Under the pieces are notes generated by a model. That model had not been told where the DNA came from. It did no database searches and was given only the letters and a program-made list of their open reading frames with translations. Shown here piece by piece: positions 52,141-60,441 of a stretch of 64,000 nucleotides of DNA (position 1 is the stretch's first letter; each line of letters opens with the position of its first letter). Where the stretch lies: NCBI GenBank assembly GCA_900539695.1, contig UQDG01000001.1, positions 143,725-207,724 on the forward strand, written 5' to 3'. Both the position numbers and the translations under genes were made by a program. This DNA comes from an uncultured Oscillospiraceae bacterium. GTDB lineage: Bacteria; Bacillota; Clostridia; Oscillospirales; Ruminococcaceae.

Positions 52141-53301
52141 TTATTGCTTCGCTTGCAAGATTTTACAGCGCACTGCCAGAGCATCAACCAAGATGTTGGC
52201 ACGGTTTGGCTCACCGAAATGCGCTTGTTCAAAAATTGCAAGAACCTCATCTTTACAATCATCCAGCGCAGCAAGATTCAGCGCTGGCAATCCATCTCTT
52301 GCAAGGGCAAGCTGTGCCTGCTGTGTGGCAGCGAACGGTTTGGCGGGGGCATCGGCCAGTGCGTCGATTTTGGAGGCGTACTGGTCGAACCAAAGGCTCG
52401 TGCCGCTGTCAAAAATCGGTGCGAAACCGACCCATTCCAGCGTTACTGCGTCACGGATAGCGCCAAAATTGCCGAAGTGACGATCCTGATTACAAATCAG
52501 ATAATCCAGAATCATCATCTGTTGCAACCGCTCGGGCACATCCGGGATACCCAGCTTTTCACAGCAAGCGAGGAAATGGTCGTAGGCGCTCACACCGTCC
52601 GCGCGGGGGAAAGCCGAAAAGATATAGTAGGCGCTGACAAAGTCCTGCCGGTCGGTTGTCATATTCGGGCAAACGGAATAGGGCTTGTCCCCCTCAAACA
52701 GCAGGCTGTATTCCACATGCGGGATGCCCAGCTTGCGGCAGAGCAGGGAAGCGACAACCTCGTTGAACGGCTCCTGCTGGGCCATGCCGCTACCGCCCTT
52801 TACCAACACACGCTGGCAGTTCAGAATCTTCCATTTCTTTTTCAGCCAGCCGTCCGAGGTGTTGCAGGGGGAGGCAAGGTCAATGCTGTCCTGCTGCGGA
52901 ATCTGCCCAAACAGAATGTTGCCGACATCTTCCGAAAAATCATTATTATAGAAATTGACCTTGCTCCATTCCAGTGGCTGTTCTGCAGGATTGAGCCAGT
53001 ATTGATCGGACAGGCTTAGTGCAAAGCACTTCATCATCAAAGTGCTGGCGGACAGCTGTAACTTCTTCTGAACCTGCAAATCCTCCAGCGCACGGTGAAA
53101 TCCCGAACGGCTGGCAGGGATGGTACGTCCGGCCAACCAAAGATTCAGATTCTTGGCAAGCTCCTTGTGGTCGGGGGCGTATAGTCCAATCGGCAGGTGA
53201 GCAGGTTGCAGCACATCGTCTACACGGTATACCGTGCCGCTGATGTCATTGACGCTCAGCACGGCAACGACAGTTTCACGGTGCATCAAAATATACTTCA
53301 T
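52141..53301 (-). CDS. HipA-like kinase domain protein
   Basis: This 386-residue protein has an N-terminal HipA-like subdomain (LPIGLYAPDHKELAKNLNLWL) and a kinase-like C-terminal part: RVLVKGGSG (nucleotide loop), NEVVASLLCRKLGIPHV, the catalytic DYLICNQDRHFGNFG and the metal-binding FAPIFDSGTSLW. HipA toxins phosphorylate glutamyl-tRNA synthetase, but there is no HipB-type antitoxin gene beside it, so a toxin role is uncertain. It has its own start with a weak ribosome site and is flanked by a mobile-element wreck. Confidence 0.8.
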   Translation of the reverse strand: MKYILMHRETVVAVLSVNDISGTVYRVDDVLQPAHLPIGLYAPDHKELAKNLNLWLAGRTIPASRSGFHRALEDLQVQKKLQLSASTLMMKCFALSLSDQYWLNPAEQPLEWSKVNFYNNDFSEDVGNILFGQIPQQDSIDLASPCNTSDGWLKKKWKILNCQRVLVKGGSGMAQQEPFNEVVASLLCRKLGIPHVEYSLLFEGDKPYSVCPNMTTDRQDFVSAYYIFSAFPRADGVSAYDHFLACCEKLGIPDVPERLQQMMILDYLICNQDRHFGNFGAIRDAVTLEWVGFAPIFDSGTSLWFDQYASKIDALADAPAKPFAATQQAQLALARDGLPALNLAALDDCKDEVLAIFEQAHFGEPNRANILVDALAVRCKILQAKQ

Positions 53302-53592
53302 ATGTCCAGCCCACCTTTCAAATAAGTTATATCCATATTATACAAGGCAATGCGCATTTTAGCAACATTTTGTTGCGTGATGATTCTACTTTCTATGCCG
53401 CATAGCAACCCGTGATGTATGAAATCTGTATTGAAGAATTGAAACTGATTCCTATATCAAAAAATCCGTATGCGTGTTCAGCTATCATTCCTGTCTGCCA
53501 GCATAGTGTTCAAAGTTGTCACGCAGCAATAAAAAATATATATAATCCTTACTTTGAAAGTGACTGCATTAACAATGAAAAACTTATCCCAT
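53302..53592. other. A+T-rich interval without a gene
   Basis: No frame here has a ribosome site or recognisable product. The right part probably belongs to the group II intron remnant that follows, but its domains cannot be read. The left part should hold the promoter of the HipA-like gene. Confidence 0.4.
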
Positions 53593-53668
53593 GGAACGCC
53601 GTGTGCAGTGAAAGCTGCTTGCACGGTGTGGACCGGGGCGAAAGGCTCGAAAGAGTCTGACCTATCGG
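53593..53668 (+). mobile_element. 3' remnant of a group II intron (domains V and VI)
   Basis: GCCGTGTGCAGTGAAAGC followed by TGCTTGCACGGT folds into a domain-V-like hairpin with a GAAA tetraloop. GACCGGGGCGAAAGGCTC followed by GAAAGAGTCTGACCTATC resembles domain VI and the usual 3' intron end of Clostridial group II introns. Neither the reverse-transcriptase gene nor the 5' domains are present upstream, so the intron is truncated. The VirB4 coding sequence resumes immediately after it. Confidence 0.6.
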
Positions 53669-53671
53669 TAT

Positions 53672-54035
53672 TTTTGTTCCGCTACGAGTACAGCGCCAAT
53701 TCTTCTACAAGCTGTGGAAGCGCATCCGCAAGTACAACGGACTTGTGACCGGGCTGACGCAGAATGTGGACGAACTGCTGCGCTCCGACACCGCCCGCCT
53801 GATGCTGGCAAACTCGGAATTTTTGGTAATGCTGAACCAGAGCGCCACCGACCGCGCGGAACTGGCGAAGCTGCTGAACATCTCCGACAACCAGCTTGGC
53901 TACGTCACCAATGTTCCCGCGGGCTGCGGGCTGATTCGCTGCGCGGGCAATATCGTACCTTTCACAAATTCCTTCCCGAAGGATACAAAGCTCTATAAAC
54001 TGATGTCGACCAACCCGTCCGAGAAAAAGGAGTAA
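53672..54035 (+). pseudogene. C-terminal remnant of a second VirB4/TraE ATPase, frameshifted
   Basis: After the intron end the translation reads VFLFRYEYSAN, and then a one-base shift is needed to reach FFYKLWKRIRKYNGLVTG. From there the frame is open to the stop: LTQNVDELLRSDTARLM, SEFLVMLNQSATDRAELAK, NIVPFTNSFPKDTKLYKLM. These are the last 110-120 residues of Tn1549-type VirB4 proteins. The remaining 700 residues are missing. It differs from the VirB4 at 6944 and so belongs to another element. Confidence 0.8.
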
Positions 54036-54104
54036 ATCTTTGCATTATAAAAATAGAGGACCGCCGAAGCGGTCCGAAGGGGTGCTACAAACTTGAATTC
54101 GACG

Positions 54105-54359
54105 CTATGATATTTCCTTTTCGTCATCTCTCGGTGGTCGAACATAGCGTAGCATTTCTTTTACACAAGCACCGAATTGCAAGAAATTGGATTTTGCTTC
54201 TTTTAGTGTTATTCCATGATTGGAGTCGCTTGGCTCGTTATCAGAAGTGATGAACGGGTCATTCTCCCAAAAGCAAACGGGACAAATATACCCACAATCT
54301 TCATCTGCCGGGACATTGTAGGTAAGAAATCCACAACAAGGACATGGATATTTTTTCAT
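54105..54359 (-). CDS. CPCC-type cysteine-rich small protein
   Basis: This 84-residue protein has the motif CPCCGFLT at residues 6-13 followed by CGYICPVCFWENDP near residue 22, the two Cys clusters that define the cysteine-rich CPCC family and probably bind one zinc. ITLKEAKSNFLQFGAC follows. The function is unknown; members often occur in polymorphic-toxin immunity or mobile contexts. It interrupts the order of the wrecked conjugative element on the opposite strand, so it was probably inserted later. Confidence 0.8.
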   Translation of the reverse strand: MKKYPCPCCGFLTYNVPADEDCGYICPVCFWENDPFITSDNEPSDSNHGITLKEAKSNFLQFGACVKEMLRYVRPPRDDEKEIS

Positions 54360-54406
54360 TACGGAGTTTGTTCGCCCCTTTCATTTTTCAAATTTATAGA
54401 CCTATT

Positions 54407-54613
54407 TTAATGCTGCCAAATATTGTTTTCCAAATCCCGCAGCCGTCCCTTATAGTCATCTATCAGAGCCTGAACATTTTCCCCCTGCGGGAAGGTCACC
54501 AGATAGCCGTCCCCAGCTTCATGAAAGCCGATGATTCCGGCAAGCCCTGCCATCTCGGCCACTTTCAGCAGGGTGTGGTAGTCATACTCGGCGGCACTGA
54601 TATATAAATTCAT
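54407..54613 (-). CDS. Small soluble protein, function unknown
   Basis: Starting at MNLYISAAEYDYHTLL, the 68-residue product alternates helix and strand (LLKVAEMAGLAGIIGFHEAG, GYLVTFPQGENVQALIDDYKGRLRDLE). An in-frame extension to 54667 has no ribosome site. No family was recognised. It is read just upstream of the CPCC gene on the same strand, and the two may have arrived together. Confidence 0.5.
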   Translation of the reverse strand: MNLYISAAEYDYHTLLKVAEMAGLAGIIGFHEAGDGYLVTFPQGENVQALIDDYKGRLRDLENNIWQH

Positions 54614-54679
54614 GGGAGAGACCTCGCGTTTCAAAGAGATGATTCTATTATAGCAACATCTTTTCATAATTGCAAAGAA

Positions 54680-54720
54680 AATGCTGTATCGTCCAGAATC
54701 GGAAGATACAGCATTGCTTT
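54680..54720 (+). terminator. Intrinsic terminator
   Basis: AATGCTGTATC and GATACAGCATT (11 bp, 14-nt loop) are followed by GCTTTTTTATAT on the plus strand. It would stop transcription from the VirB4 remnant before the M23 gene. Confidence 0.75.
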
Positions 54721-54932
54721 TTTATATGTAATGGCCCTTTAGCCCAATTTGTTGTCTGGCCTTGACCGAGCGATTGCTCTGGCATGGTCTAAGGCGCAGT
54801 GGTGTGCGGGATGCTTCCCGCGTTTGTTTTGATTACAAGACTTATTATAGCGGCGACTTGTGTGTAGAATTTAAAAGCTGTTTGAACGATTTTGAAATTC
54901 AATTTGAATAATTTATGACGTGGGGTGATGCC

Positions 54933-55046
54933 ATGAAAGATATTAAAGAAAAGCCAACCGCGCATATGCCGAGAAGCAATGCAACCGGGGAAATCCCGAA
55001 AGCTGCGCTGAAAAAGGCGTGGGCGGAGGCCAAGGAGAAAAGCTGA
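54933..55046 (+). CDS. Small basic protein between VirB4 and M23 genes (Tn1549-type)
   Basis: This 37-residue, lysine-rich peptide (MKDIKEKPTAHMPRSNA...ALKKAWAEAKEKS) has GGGGTG upstream and lies 3 bp before the M23 gene. Short KEKP-rich proteins occupy the same place in Tn1549-like elements, so I take it as a conserved transfer-operon gene rather than noise. ATG 54915 is an alternative start. Confidence 0.6.
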   Translation: MKDIKEKPTAHMPRSNATGEIPKAALKKAWAEAKEKS

Positions 55047-55049
55047 ACC

Positions 55050-56660
55050 ATGCTGCGAGAAAGCACTTCTACGCAGGGAGACGGTGATTATACAACTGCG
55101 CAAGATACCAGCTCGGTGGTAACCGATACATCCTATTCGGTCATCAAGCAAAACACAGATTTCACCGTGCAGCAAGGGCGCAAGATTGCCCGCAAACAGA
55201 TAGAAAAATACCGGGAACGCCGTTCCGCCGAGCAAACCGAAACCATCCGCGTCCACACCGCCAATGAGCGCGGTGTCAGCCCCAAACAAGTCGAGTGCAG
55301 CACGCTGTCCGATGCAGAGCGGCACCCGCGCCGTGGGGCAGATTTGCCCCGCCAGCGGGCGAAAGAAAAAGTCGTCACCGCCAAGACCGCGCCACGAGAT
55401 ATTCGTGGTGTGACCCAAGGTCAGCGCCAACTGCGAACCGCCGCAAATGAAACTGTGCGGAGCATAACAACCCAAGCACAAATGCAGACCCGTACCCGTC
55501 AAGTGCAGCTTGCTATCCAGAAAGCCGCCAGCAGCACCTGCAAGACGGCTGTGGCGGTCCGCTCGGCCATACGACACTTTCTCGCCAGCCTCCACAGCCT
55601 TGTTGCGGCCATTGCCGTAGGCATCAGCGTGGCACTTAGCATCATTATTGTTATCAGCCTTGTGGCCTTTGTGTCCGGCTCGGCCTATGGCATCTTTTTT
55701 GCCGCCAATGCCCCCAACGCCGACACAATTACCGTGCAACAGGCAGTAGAAACACTGACAGCAGAATACCGCGACAGGCTGGAAGAAATCTCCAACAGCG
55801 TACAGCATGACCGCCAAGACATTACAGCCAACGATGATGTGTACTTCATCCGTTGGCAGGATGTCCTGGCGGTCTTTTCTTCGTATGTTTCAGGAAATGA
55901 ACAAGGCGCACCTATTGCGGCACTGACAGAGGAGCAGGTAGATAAACTGCGGGAAACTATGTGGGCGATGAATGTGGTGGATTGTTCCGCCCACCCGGAG
56001 ACTACCACAATAGAAACCACCGATGAGGACGGAAACCCGACCACCACAGAGATAACTGAAACCGTCCTTGTTATTGAGCTGACCCACAAAACACCCGATG
56101 AGATGGCGGCAGATTATCATTTCACCACCCGTCAGAACACCTATCTGCAACTTTTACAAGACCCGCAGTACGAAGAGCTATGGGCAGAACTACTCGGCGG
56201 CTTTGCACAGGGCGGCGGTGAGCTTATGACTCCGGACAGCACCCGTACTCCGACAGGCACCCTGCAATGGCCGCTGCCTGTTGCGGGTACGATCACCTCG
56301 CAATTCGGCCATCGCGTGGACCCCATCACCGGTGAGGTCAGTTCCCACACGGGCACCGACATCGCCTGTGCCGAGGGTACACCAATCCTTGCCGCCGCTG
56401 ATGGCGTGATCACTGTTGCCAACGGCCTTGACAGCTGGGGCGGCAGCTACGGCTATTACATTCAAATCGACCACGGCGGCGGGCTGGAAACGCTATATGC
56501 CCACTGTTCGTCCATCTGCGTCACCACCGGTCAGCAAGTACAGTCGGGACAAGTCATAGGCTATGTCGGCCACACAGGGCGGGCAACAGGGAGCCATTTG
56601 CATTTCGAGATACACATAAATAAAACTAGGAAGGACGCAATGAGTTATTTCGGGATGTAA
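55050..56660 (+). CDS. Membrane-anchored M23 peptidase of a second conjugative element (CD1107-like)
   Basis: This 536-residue protein starts with a long basic cytoplasmic region (about 180 residues, many Arg/Gln/Thr) and one membrane segment (LHSLVAAIAVGISVALSIIIVISLVAFVSG). A coiled extracellular part follows, and the C-terminal M23 domain carries the motifs SSHTGTDIACAEGTPI (HxxxD) and GSHLHFEIH (HxH). This build is typical of the CD1107-type cell-wall hydrolase that follows VirB4 in Tn1549-like transposons. It appears intact although its VirB4 neighbour is a fragment. Confidence 0.85.
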   Translation: MLRESTSTQGDGDYTTAQDTSSVVTDTSYSVIKQNTDFTVQQGRKIARKQIEKYRERRSAEQTETIRVHTANERGVSPKQVECSTLSDAERHPRRGADLPRQRAKEKVVTAKTAPRDIRGVTQGQRQLRTAANETVRSITTQAQMQTRTRQVQLAIQKAASSTCKTAVAVRSAIRHFLASLHSLVAAIAVGISVALSIIIVISLVAFVSGSAYGIFFAANAPNADTITVQQAVETLTAEYRDRLEEISNSVQHDRQDITANDDVYFIRWQDVLAVFSSYVSGNEQGAPIAALTEEQVDKLRETMWAMNVVDCSAHPETTTIETTDEDGNPTTTEITETVLVIELTHKTPDEMAADYHFTTRQNTYLQLLQDPQYEELWAELLGGFAQGGGELMTPDSTRTPTGTLQWPLPVAGTITSQFGHRVDPITGEVSSHTGTDIACAEGTPILAAADGVITVANGLDSWGGSYGYYIQIDHGGGLETLYAHCSSICVTTGQQVQSGQVIGYVGHTGRATGSHLHFEIHINKTRKDAMSYFGM

Positions 56661-57063
56661 TATTGTGAACAGCTTTGTCGGAACGATTTTCTGCTAATAT
56701 TTTTTGTTTACGGCGAGGTTTAAAGAATATCCGTGGTTGCAGATCAAAAGGATACATATTGTAGAGTTTCGGATTGCTTTCCAGCCGGAAGGCAACACAG
56801 GATTCCGTCTGCTCAAAAACAGAAAAATCCGAACTGGGTCCAAAACCATGAATCGGCATATGATAAAACTTGCCTTTGTAGTGATAGCAGCCTTTTGTCA
56901 GTCTGGCTACATATGGAAAAATTGTAAGACTTCGATCCGACCAATATCGTGTGTTGCCCCGCCAGAGATACTGCGTATGATTCTTTCCCTCAAGACTCAT
57001 CAGTTGCGCACCTGAAGAAGATACTTGCGCCATTAGATCTTCGTTCCGAATAGTATAAAGCAT
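56626..57063 (-). pseudogene. Truncated aldose 1-epimerase-like gene
   Basis: MLYTIRNEDLMAQVSSSGAQLMSLEGK and QYLWRGNTRYWSDRSLTIFPYVARL match the start of LacX-type aldose 1-epimerases, including the FYHMPIHGFGPSSDF block that contains an active-site His. After about residue 107 the similarity ends, and the frame closes about 38 residues later, where it overlaps the M23 gene. Family members have about 290 residues, so more than half is missing. Insertion of the second element is a likely cause. Confidence 0.75.
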
Positions 57064-57292
57064 AAATTGTTTTCTCCTGAGTTTTATGTCAGATAAATGA
57101 AATCCTTCGGCATTTTGTAGGTTTTGCATTTGAATTGAGCTTTAGGCAACATCGCACAATTCCCGCCTGACAGCTTAAGCATCGCTCCAGCAGCTGCCGC
57201 ACCTTGCTCGCTGTATCGGCACTTTGAATTGCGGTATTGCCTTTATTTAGCGATGGCGTGATACGATTCTTCGTACAATTTCCAAAAATGTA
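57064..57292. other. Interval without a recognisable gene
   Basis: A minus-strand frame of 68 codons (57089-57295) has no ribosome site or known motif. The interval probably contains the promoter of the broken epimerase gene and nothing else that I can support. Confidence 0.4.
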
Positions 57293-57340
57293 CAAAGCAG
57301 TGTGCTGACGATTGACATTCGAAATCAGCGCACTGCTTTG
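57293..57340 (-). terminator. Terminator after the mannoside locus
   Basis: CAAAGCAGTGTGCTGA and TCAGCGCACTGCTTTG form a 16-bp stem with one wobble; TACATTTTTGG follows on the minus strand. It ends the transcript that includes the GH38 gene. Confidence 0.7.
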
Positions 57341-57391
57341 CAGAAAAAATATTTGGCGGCAAGGTTCAGATTTGTGGACTCTGCAAGGGAA

Positions 57392-57790
57392 TCACCATAT
57401 TCTACGTTCTTGAAAACCGGTACGGTGCGGGACTCCATCTCCTGTGGCAAGAAACAGATGAGAAGGAGGCCCTTTCCCGTCCGGCAAAAGGCATGGACGC
57501 TCACAGTTGGCCTGATTGGTAACAGCGCCGTTGCTCCATACAATTCGACGCGTATAGACAGCCGGGTCATCTGCAAATTCCCAGTGGATACAGTCATGGC
57601 TTTCGGCGTACAGGTCGGCTCCCCAAATACCGCTGATACCTTGCCTCTTGCTTTTGAAATCATCCTTGATCAGCGGGCAGAAACGACCGTCCTCATACCG
57701 GAGGTATGGGTATTCCGAATCCGAATAGCCGCCGCCTGCCGGGGGTGGCGGAAGGGAATACCGATACGGATCATGAACCATTTTGCACCG
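57392..57790 (-). pseudogene. Fragment of a GH43/GH32-like glycoside hydrolase gene
   Basis: The frame contains YRYSLPPPPAGGG, then GIWGADLYAESHDCIHW, YTRRIVWSNGAVT and a LLPDGKGPPSHLFLATGDG end, which resemble the C-terminal blades of a five-bladed propeller glycosidase. The usual catalytic N-terminal part is missing: upstream lies the end of the intact GH38 gene. No proper start is present. I regard it as a decayed neighbour of the mannoside locus. Confidence 0.6.
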
Positions 57791-57824
57791 GACTTTGGAC
57801 AATTTGCAGTCGGTCACGGTCTGC

Positions 57825-60215
57825 TCAGCGCACAATCAGGACATAGGGATCAAACAGCTGCTCATGCAGTTCGTCCATGGCCTGTTCGGGGTCGGAAATA
57901 TTGGTCAACCAGAGCGAATAGTCATACTGACAGAAGCCGGACAGATCCATCTTGAAGTTTGTTTCCCAGTTGTTGTTCATAACCCAAGAATACAACGGGC
58001 GGGCATTGTTTTCTGCTGCGCCGTCGCACAGGCGGATGGGGTGATGCTGCATCTCGCCGGTATAGAACATGGGAACATCTCTGGCTGCAATCAACACGCT
58101 GCCTTCGGGGGAAAGGCGTGCCGCGCCGTCATCCGACATATAGAATTCCATGCAGGTGCCGGGCAGCTGGTCAATGCCGGGGCGGAAAGCCTCACGCGCA
58201 CCCTTGCGAAGCACGGTTTCGTTGCCGAGACGGTTCAGACCAAGCGACAGGAAAACACTCTCCACTTCGTCCGAAATTGTCTTGCCAAGTTCCAGGGTAA
58301 AGTCAATACGGGGAATGGCTTCATACAGCTTCAGCAGAACATCAGCTTTTACTGTACCGGCAAGGCTGTAATGCAGACGCAACTGGGTGAACACAGGACC
58401 ATGTTCCATGCAGGTGATTTCCATCAGTTTTCCGATGTGCGTTTCTGCGTGTTTGCCGCGAATATTGCGACCCAGTGCACGGCGCTCTTCGTAAGAAGAG
58501 AATGGTACCTCCTGGTGCAGCGGCGTGCGCTGGTACACCGGCGTGAAGAATGGAATGGCAGTACCGGCCATTTCGGTTCCGGTGCGCTTATCCACAAACG
58601 AAGTGATGCCATCGCCCGGCTTATAGCAGATGCGGAAGAATTTGTTTTCCACTTCATACGGCAGGCGGTACGTCACCGGGTCGTAGTCATTCACAATATC
58701 CCGTACTTCTTCAGCGCCCATATAGCAGTGACGTGTATTCAGCGTTTCCGGAGCTTTGTGACGGGCAGCGTAGGTGTATTCTTTTTCTTCGCCGTAAGAC
58801 AGCGTATCAATAAAGCTGATTTTGCGTCCGCGCGGGTGAGGGGATACCTGGCAGGTGTACAGGTTTCCTGCCAAATCACGCACCTCAACATCTTCAAGTG
58901 CAAGGGTTTCAATATAAAACTCGATCAGCTGGGGTTGGCTCGTGTGGCTGACGCCTACCGCACGCACAGTACCGGTGGTGTTGTAGTAGCGCAGCATATC
59001 GCCTTTCTTCTCGGCAATGGAGCAAAGCATAAGGGAGGCGGCTTCATGCGCCTTGGATGCGTAGCTGTTCTTACGCATATCCAGGTTCAGAACCATCGTG
59101 TCATATGGGTTGGTAATAGTAGAAGAATGTCCCCATGTATGCTCTGCATACAGCATCAAGTTGTCCTGCACGGCTTCTGCCAGCGCCGGATAGTGTGTTT
59201 CTGCATCCGGGTCCAGACGGTTTGCAAGCTGCCAACGGTGGTCGGCATCCTTGTAGTGCTTGACCGCATAGGGGGTACTGCCGACACCATTGGCCCACCA
59301 GTCCGTCCAGTCACCGCGGTAAACAGGTGCATCCGTAAGTTTCGGTGCGATGGCAGCGTACAACTCCTGCAGAGAAACCATCTCAACGCGTACTTCCTGA
59401 CCGTACTTTTCGTTGTAAGCACGGATGGTTTCCATAATCTCGGCAGACGGCGGCGCATTATCGCTGAAAACACCGGACACTGCGGTTACAATGAAATCGT
59501 ATGGATAACCCTCGGTTTCACATTCGGTCAGATACTTGTCAAGATTTGTATGCAGCTGATCCGAGAAGAAAGTGCCGGCGTCGGCATCTTCACCCAGACG
59601 GTTGCGCATCATCCAGTTGACAGCGTGGTTGGGCTGAAGCCCCAGCACATTGCCCAGATTATAATGTTCGCCGTTCCAGACCAGCAGCCGCTGTCCGGAA
59701 GCGTTTTCCCAGAAGAAAGCATTCTGGTTCTGGTACAGCGGATACATACCGTGGTGGCAGTGAACATTCGTGAAGAAGAACTCCACACCGTTTTCAATCA
59801 TGGCGTCACGGTAGCCCATGGAGAATCCATTGACATCGGCTGCCATGGCTGTGTGAATTTTTGTGCCAAACGGTTGCAGCTTGTCCTGCCATTTGGCCAG
59901 ACGCTTGCCGAATACATCCGCATTGACAAGATCGTTGAAGTTCAGATAGTTGGCCGAAATACCGATTTTGCCTTCCTTGACAAAACGGGCAAAGTCGGCG
60001 CGATCCTCCTCGCTGGCCTGTTTCCAGAACTCCTCTACGCAGTACAGCGTTTCGCAGTTCCAGCGGAAGTCAGCATATTCCGGCTGACGCATCATGGACA
60101 GCACGGTTTTGATATAGTTGACCTGAATTGCAATAACGCGTTCCTGCAGATCTGTGTAGCCTATGTCCGTGTGGGAATGGTGGACAACATAGACCGTCTT
60201 GATGGAATGTGCCAT
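57825..60215 (-). CDS. GH38-family alpha-mannosidase
   Basis: This 796-residue enzyme opens with KTVYVVHHSHTDIGYTD, whose HxD pair binds the catalytic zinc. AMAADVNGFSMGYRDAM near residue 128 contains the likely nucleophile Asp. The middle (QLHTNLDKYL, HYKDADHRWQLANRLD, YAEHTWGHSSTI) includes a further His zinc ligand, and the C-terminus is beta-rich as in this family. No signal peptide is present, so it acts on imported mannosides. TAGGAGG precedes the start. It shares its direction with the isomerase-like gene upstream. Confidence 0.85.
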   Translation of the reverse strand: MAHSIKTVYVVHHSHTDIGYTDLQERVIAIQVNYIKTVLSMMRQPEYADFRWNCETLYCVEEFWKQASEEDRADFARFVKEGKIGISANYLNFNDLVNADVFGKRLAKWQDKLQPFGTKIHTAMAADVNGFSMGYRDAMIENGVEFFFTNVHCHHGMYPLYQNQNAFFWENASGQRLLVWNGEHYNLGNVLGLQPNHAVNWMMRNRLGEDADAGTFFSDQLHTNLDKYLTECETEGYPYDFIVTAVSGVFSDNAPPSAEIMETIRAYNEKYGQEVRVEMVSLQELYAAIAPKLTDAPVYRGDWTDWWANGVGSTPYAVKHYKDADHRWQLANRLDPDAETHYPALAEAVQDNLMLYAEHTWGHSSTITNPYDTMVLNLDMRKNSYASKAHEAASLMLCSIAEKKGDMLRYYNTTGTVRAVGVSHTSQPQLIEFYIETLALEDVEVRDLAGNLYTCQVSPHPRGRKISFIDTLSYGEEKEYTYAARHKAPETLNTRHCYMGAEEVRDIVNDYDPVTYRLPYEVENKFFRICYKPGDGITSFVDKRTGTEMAGTAIPFFTPVYQRTPLHQEVPFSSYEERRALGRNIRGKHAETHIGKLMEITCMEHGPVFTQLRLHYSLAGTVKADVLLKLYEAIPRIDFTLELGKTISDEVESVFLSLGLNRLGNETVLRKGAREAFRPGIDQLPGTCMEFYMSDDGAARLSPEGSVLIAARDVPMFYTGEMQHHPIRLCDGAAENNARPLYSWVMNNNWETNFKMDLSGFCQYDYSLWLTNISDPEQAMDELHEQLFDPYVLIVR

Positions 60216-60296
60216 GATAAAATACCTCCTAATATTTGATTTGCGGTTTTCGGGGGAAAGCCACAGACTTTTGAGATTGATAAAATGTCGGCGATT

Positions 60297-60440
60297 CTAC
60301 ACCGGATGTGCCACAATGCATACCGGTACAGGGCAGGAGATTCCCGCTTTTTCCGGTTCCAGACGTCCCGTCTTTTCATCCCTGCGGAAGCAGGTGATGC
60401 AGCCGCTGTCCTGATTGGCAGCCAGCAGCATATAGGATAA
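60297..60440 (-). pseudogene. C-terminal fragment of a 6-phosphogluconolactonase-type (lactonase) gene
   Basis: The last 45 codons (SYMLLAANQDSGCITCFRRD, then KTGRLEPEKAGISCPVPVCI) match the final blade of the seven-bladed lactonase family. The rest, about 300 residues, is absent; the frame upstream belongs to the out-of-frame end of the isomerase-like gene. A deletion has joined the two. No ribosome site is present. Confidence 0.7.
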
Positions 60441-60441
60441 C

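Noticed and set aside
57783..60239. 818-codon plus-strand frame across the mannosidase gene
   Set aside because: Antisense shadow of GH38; the minus-strand product has catalytic motifs and a good ribosome site.
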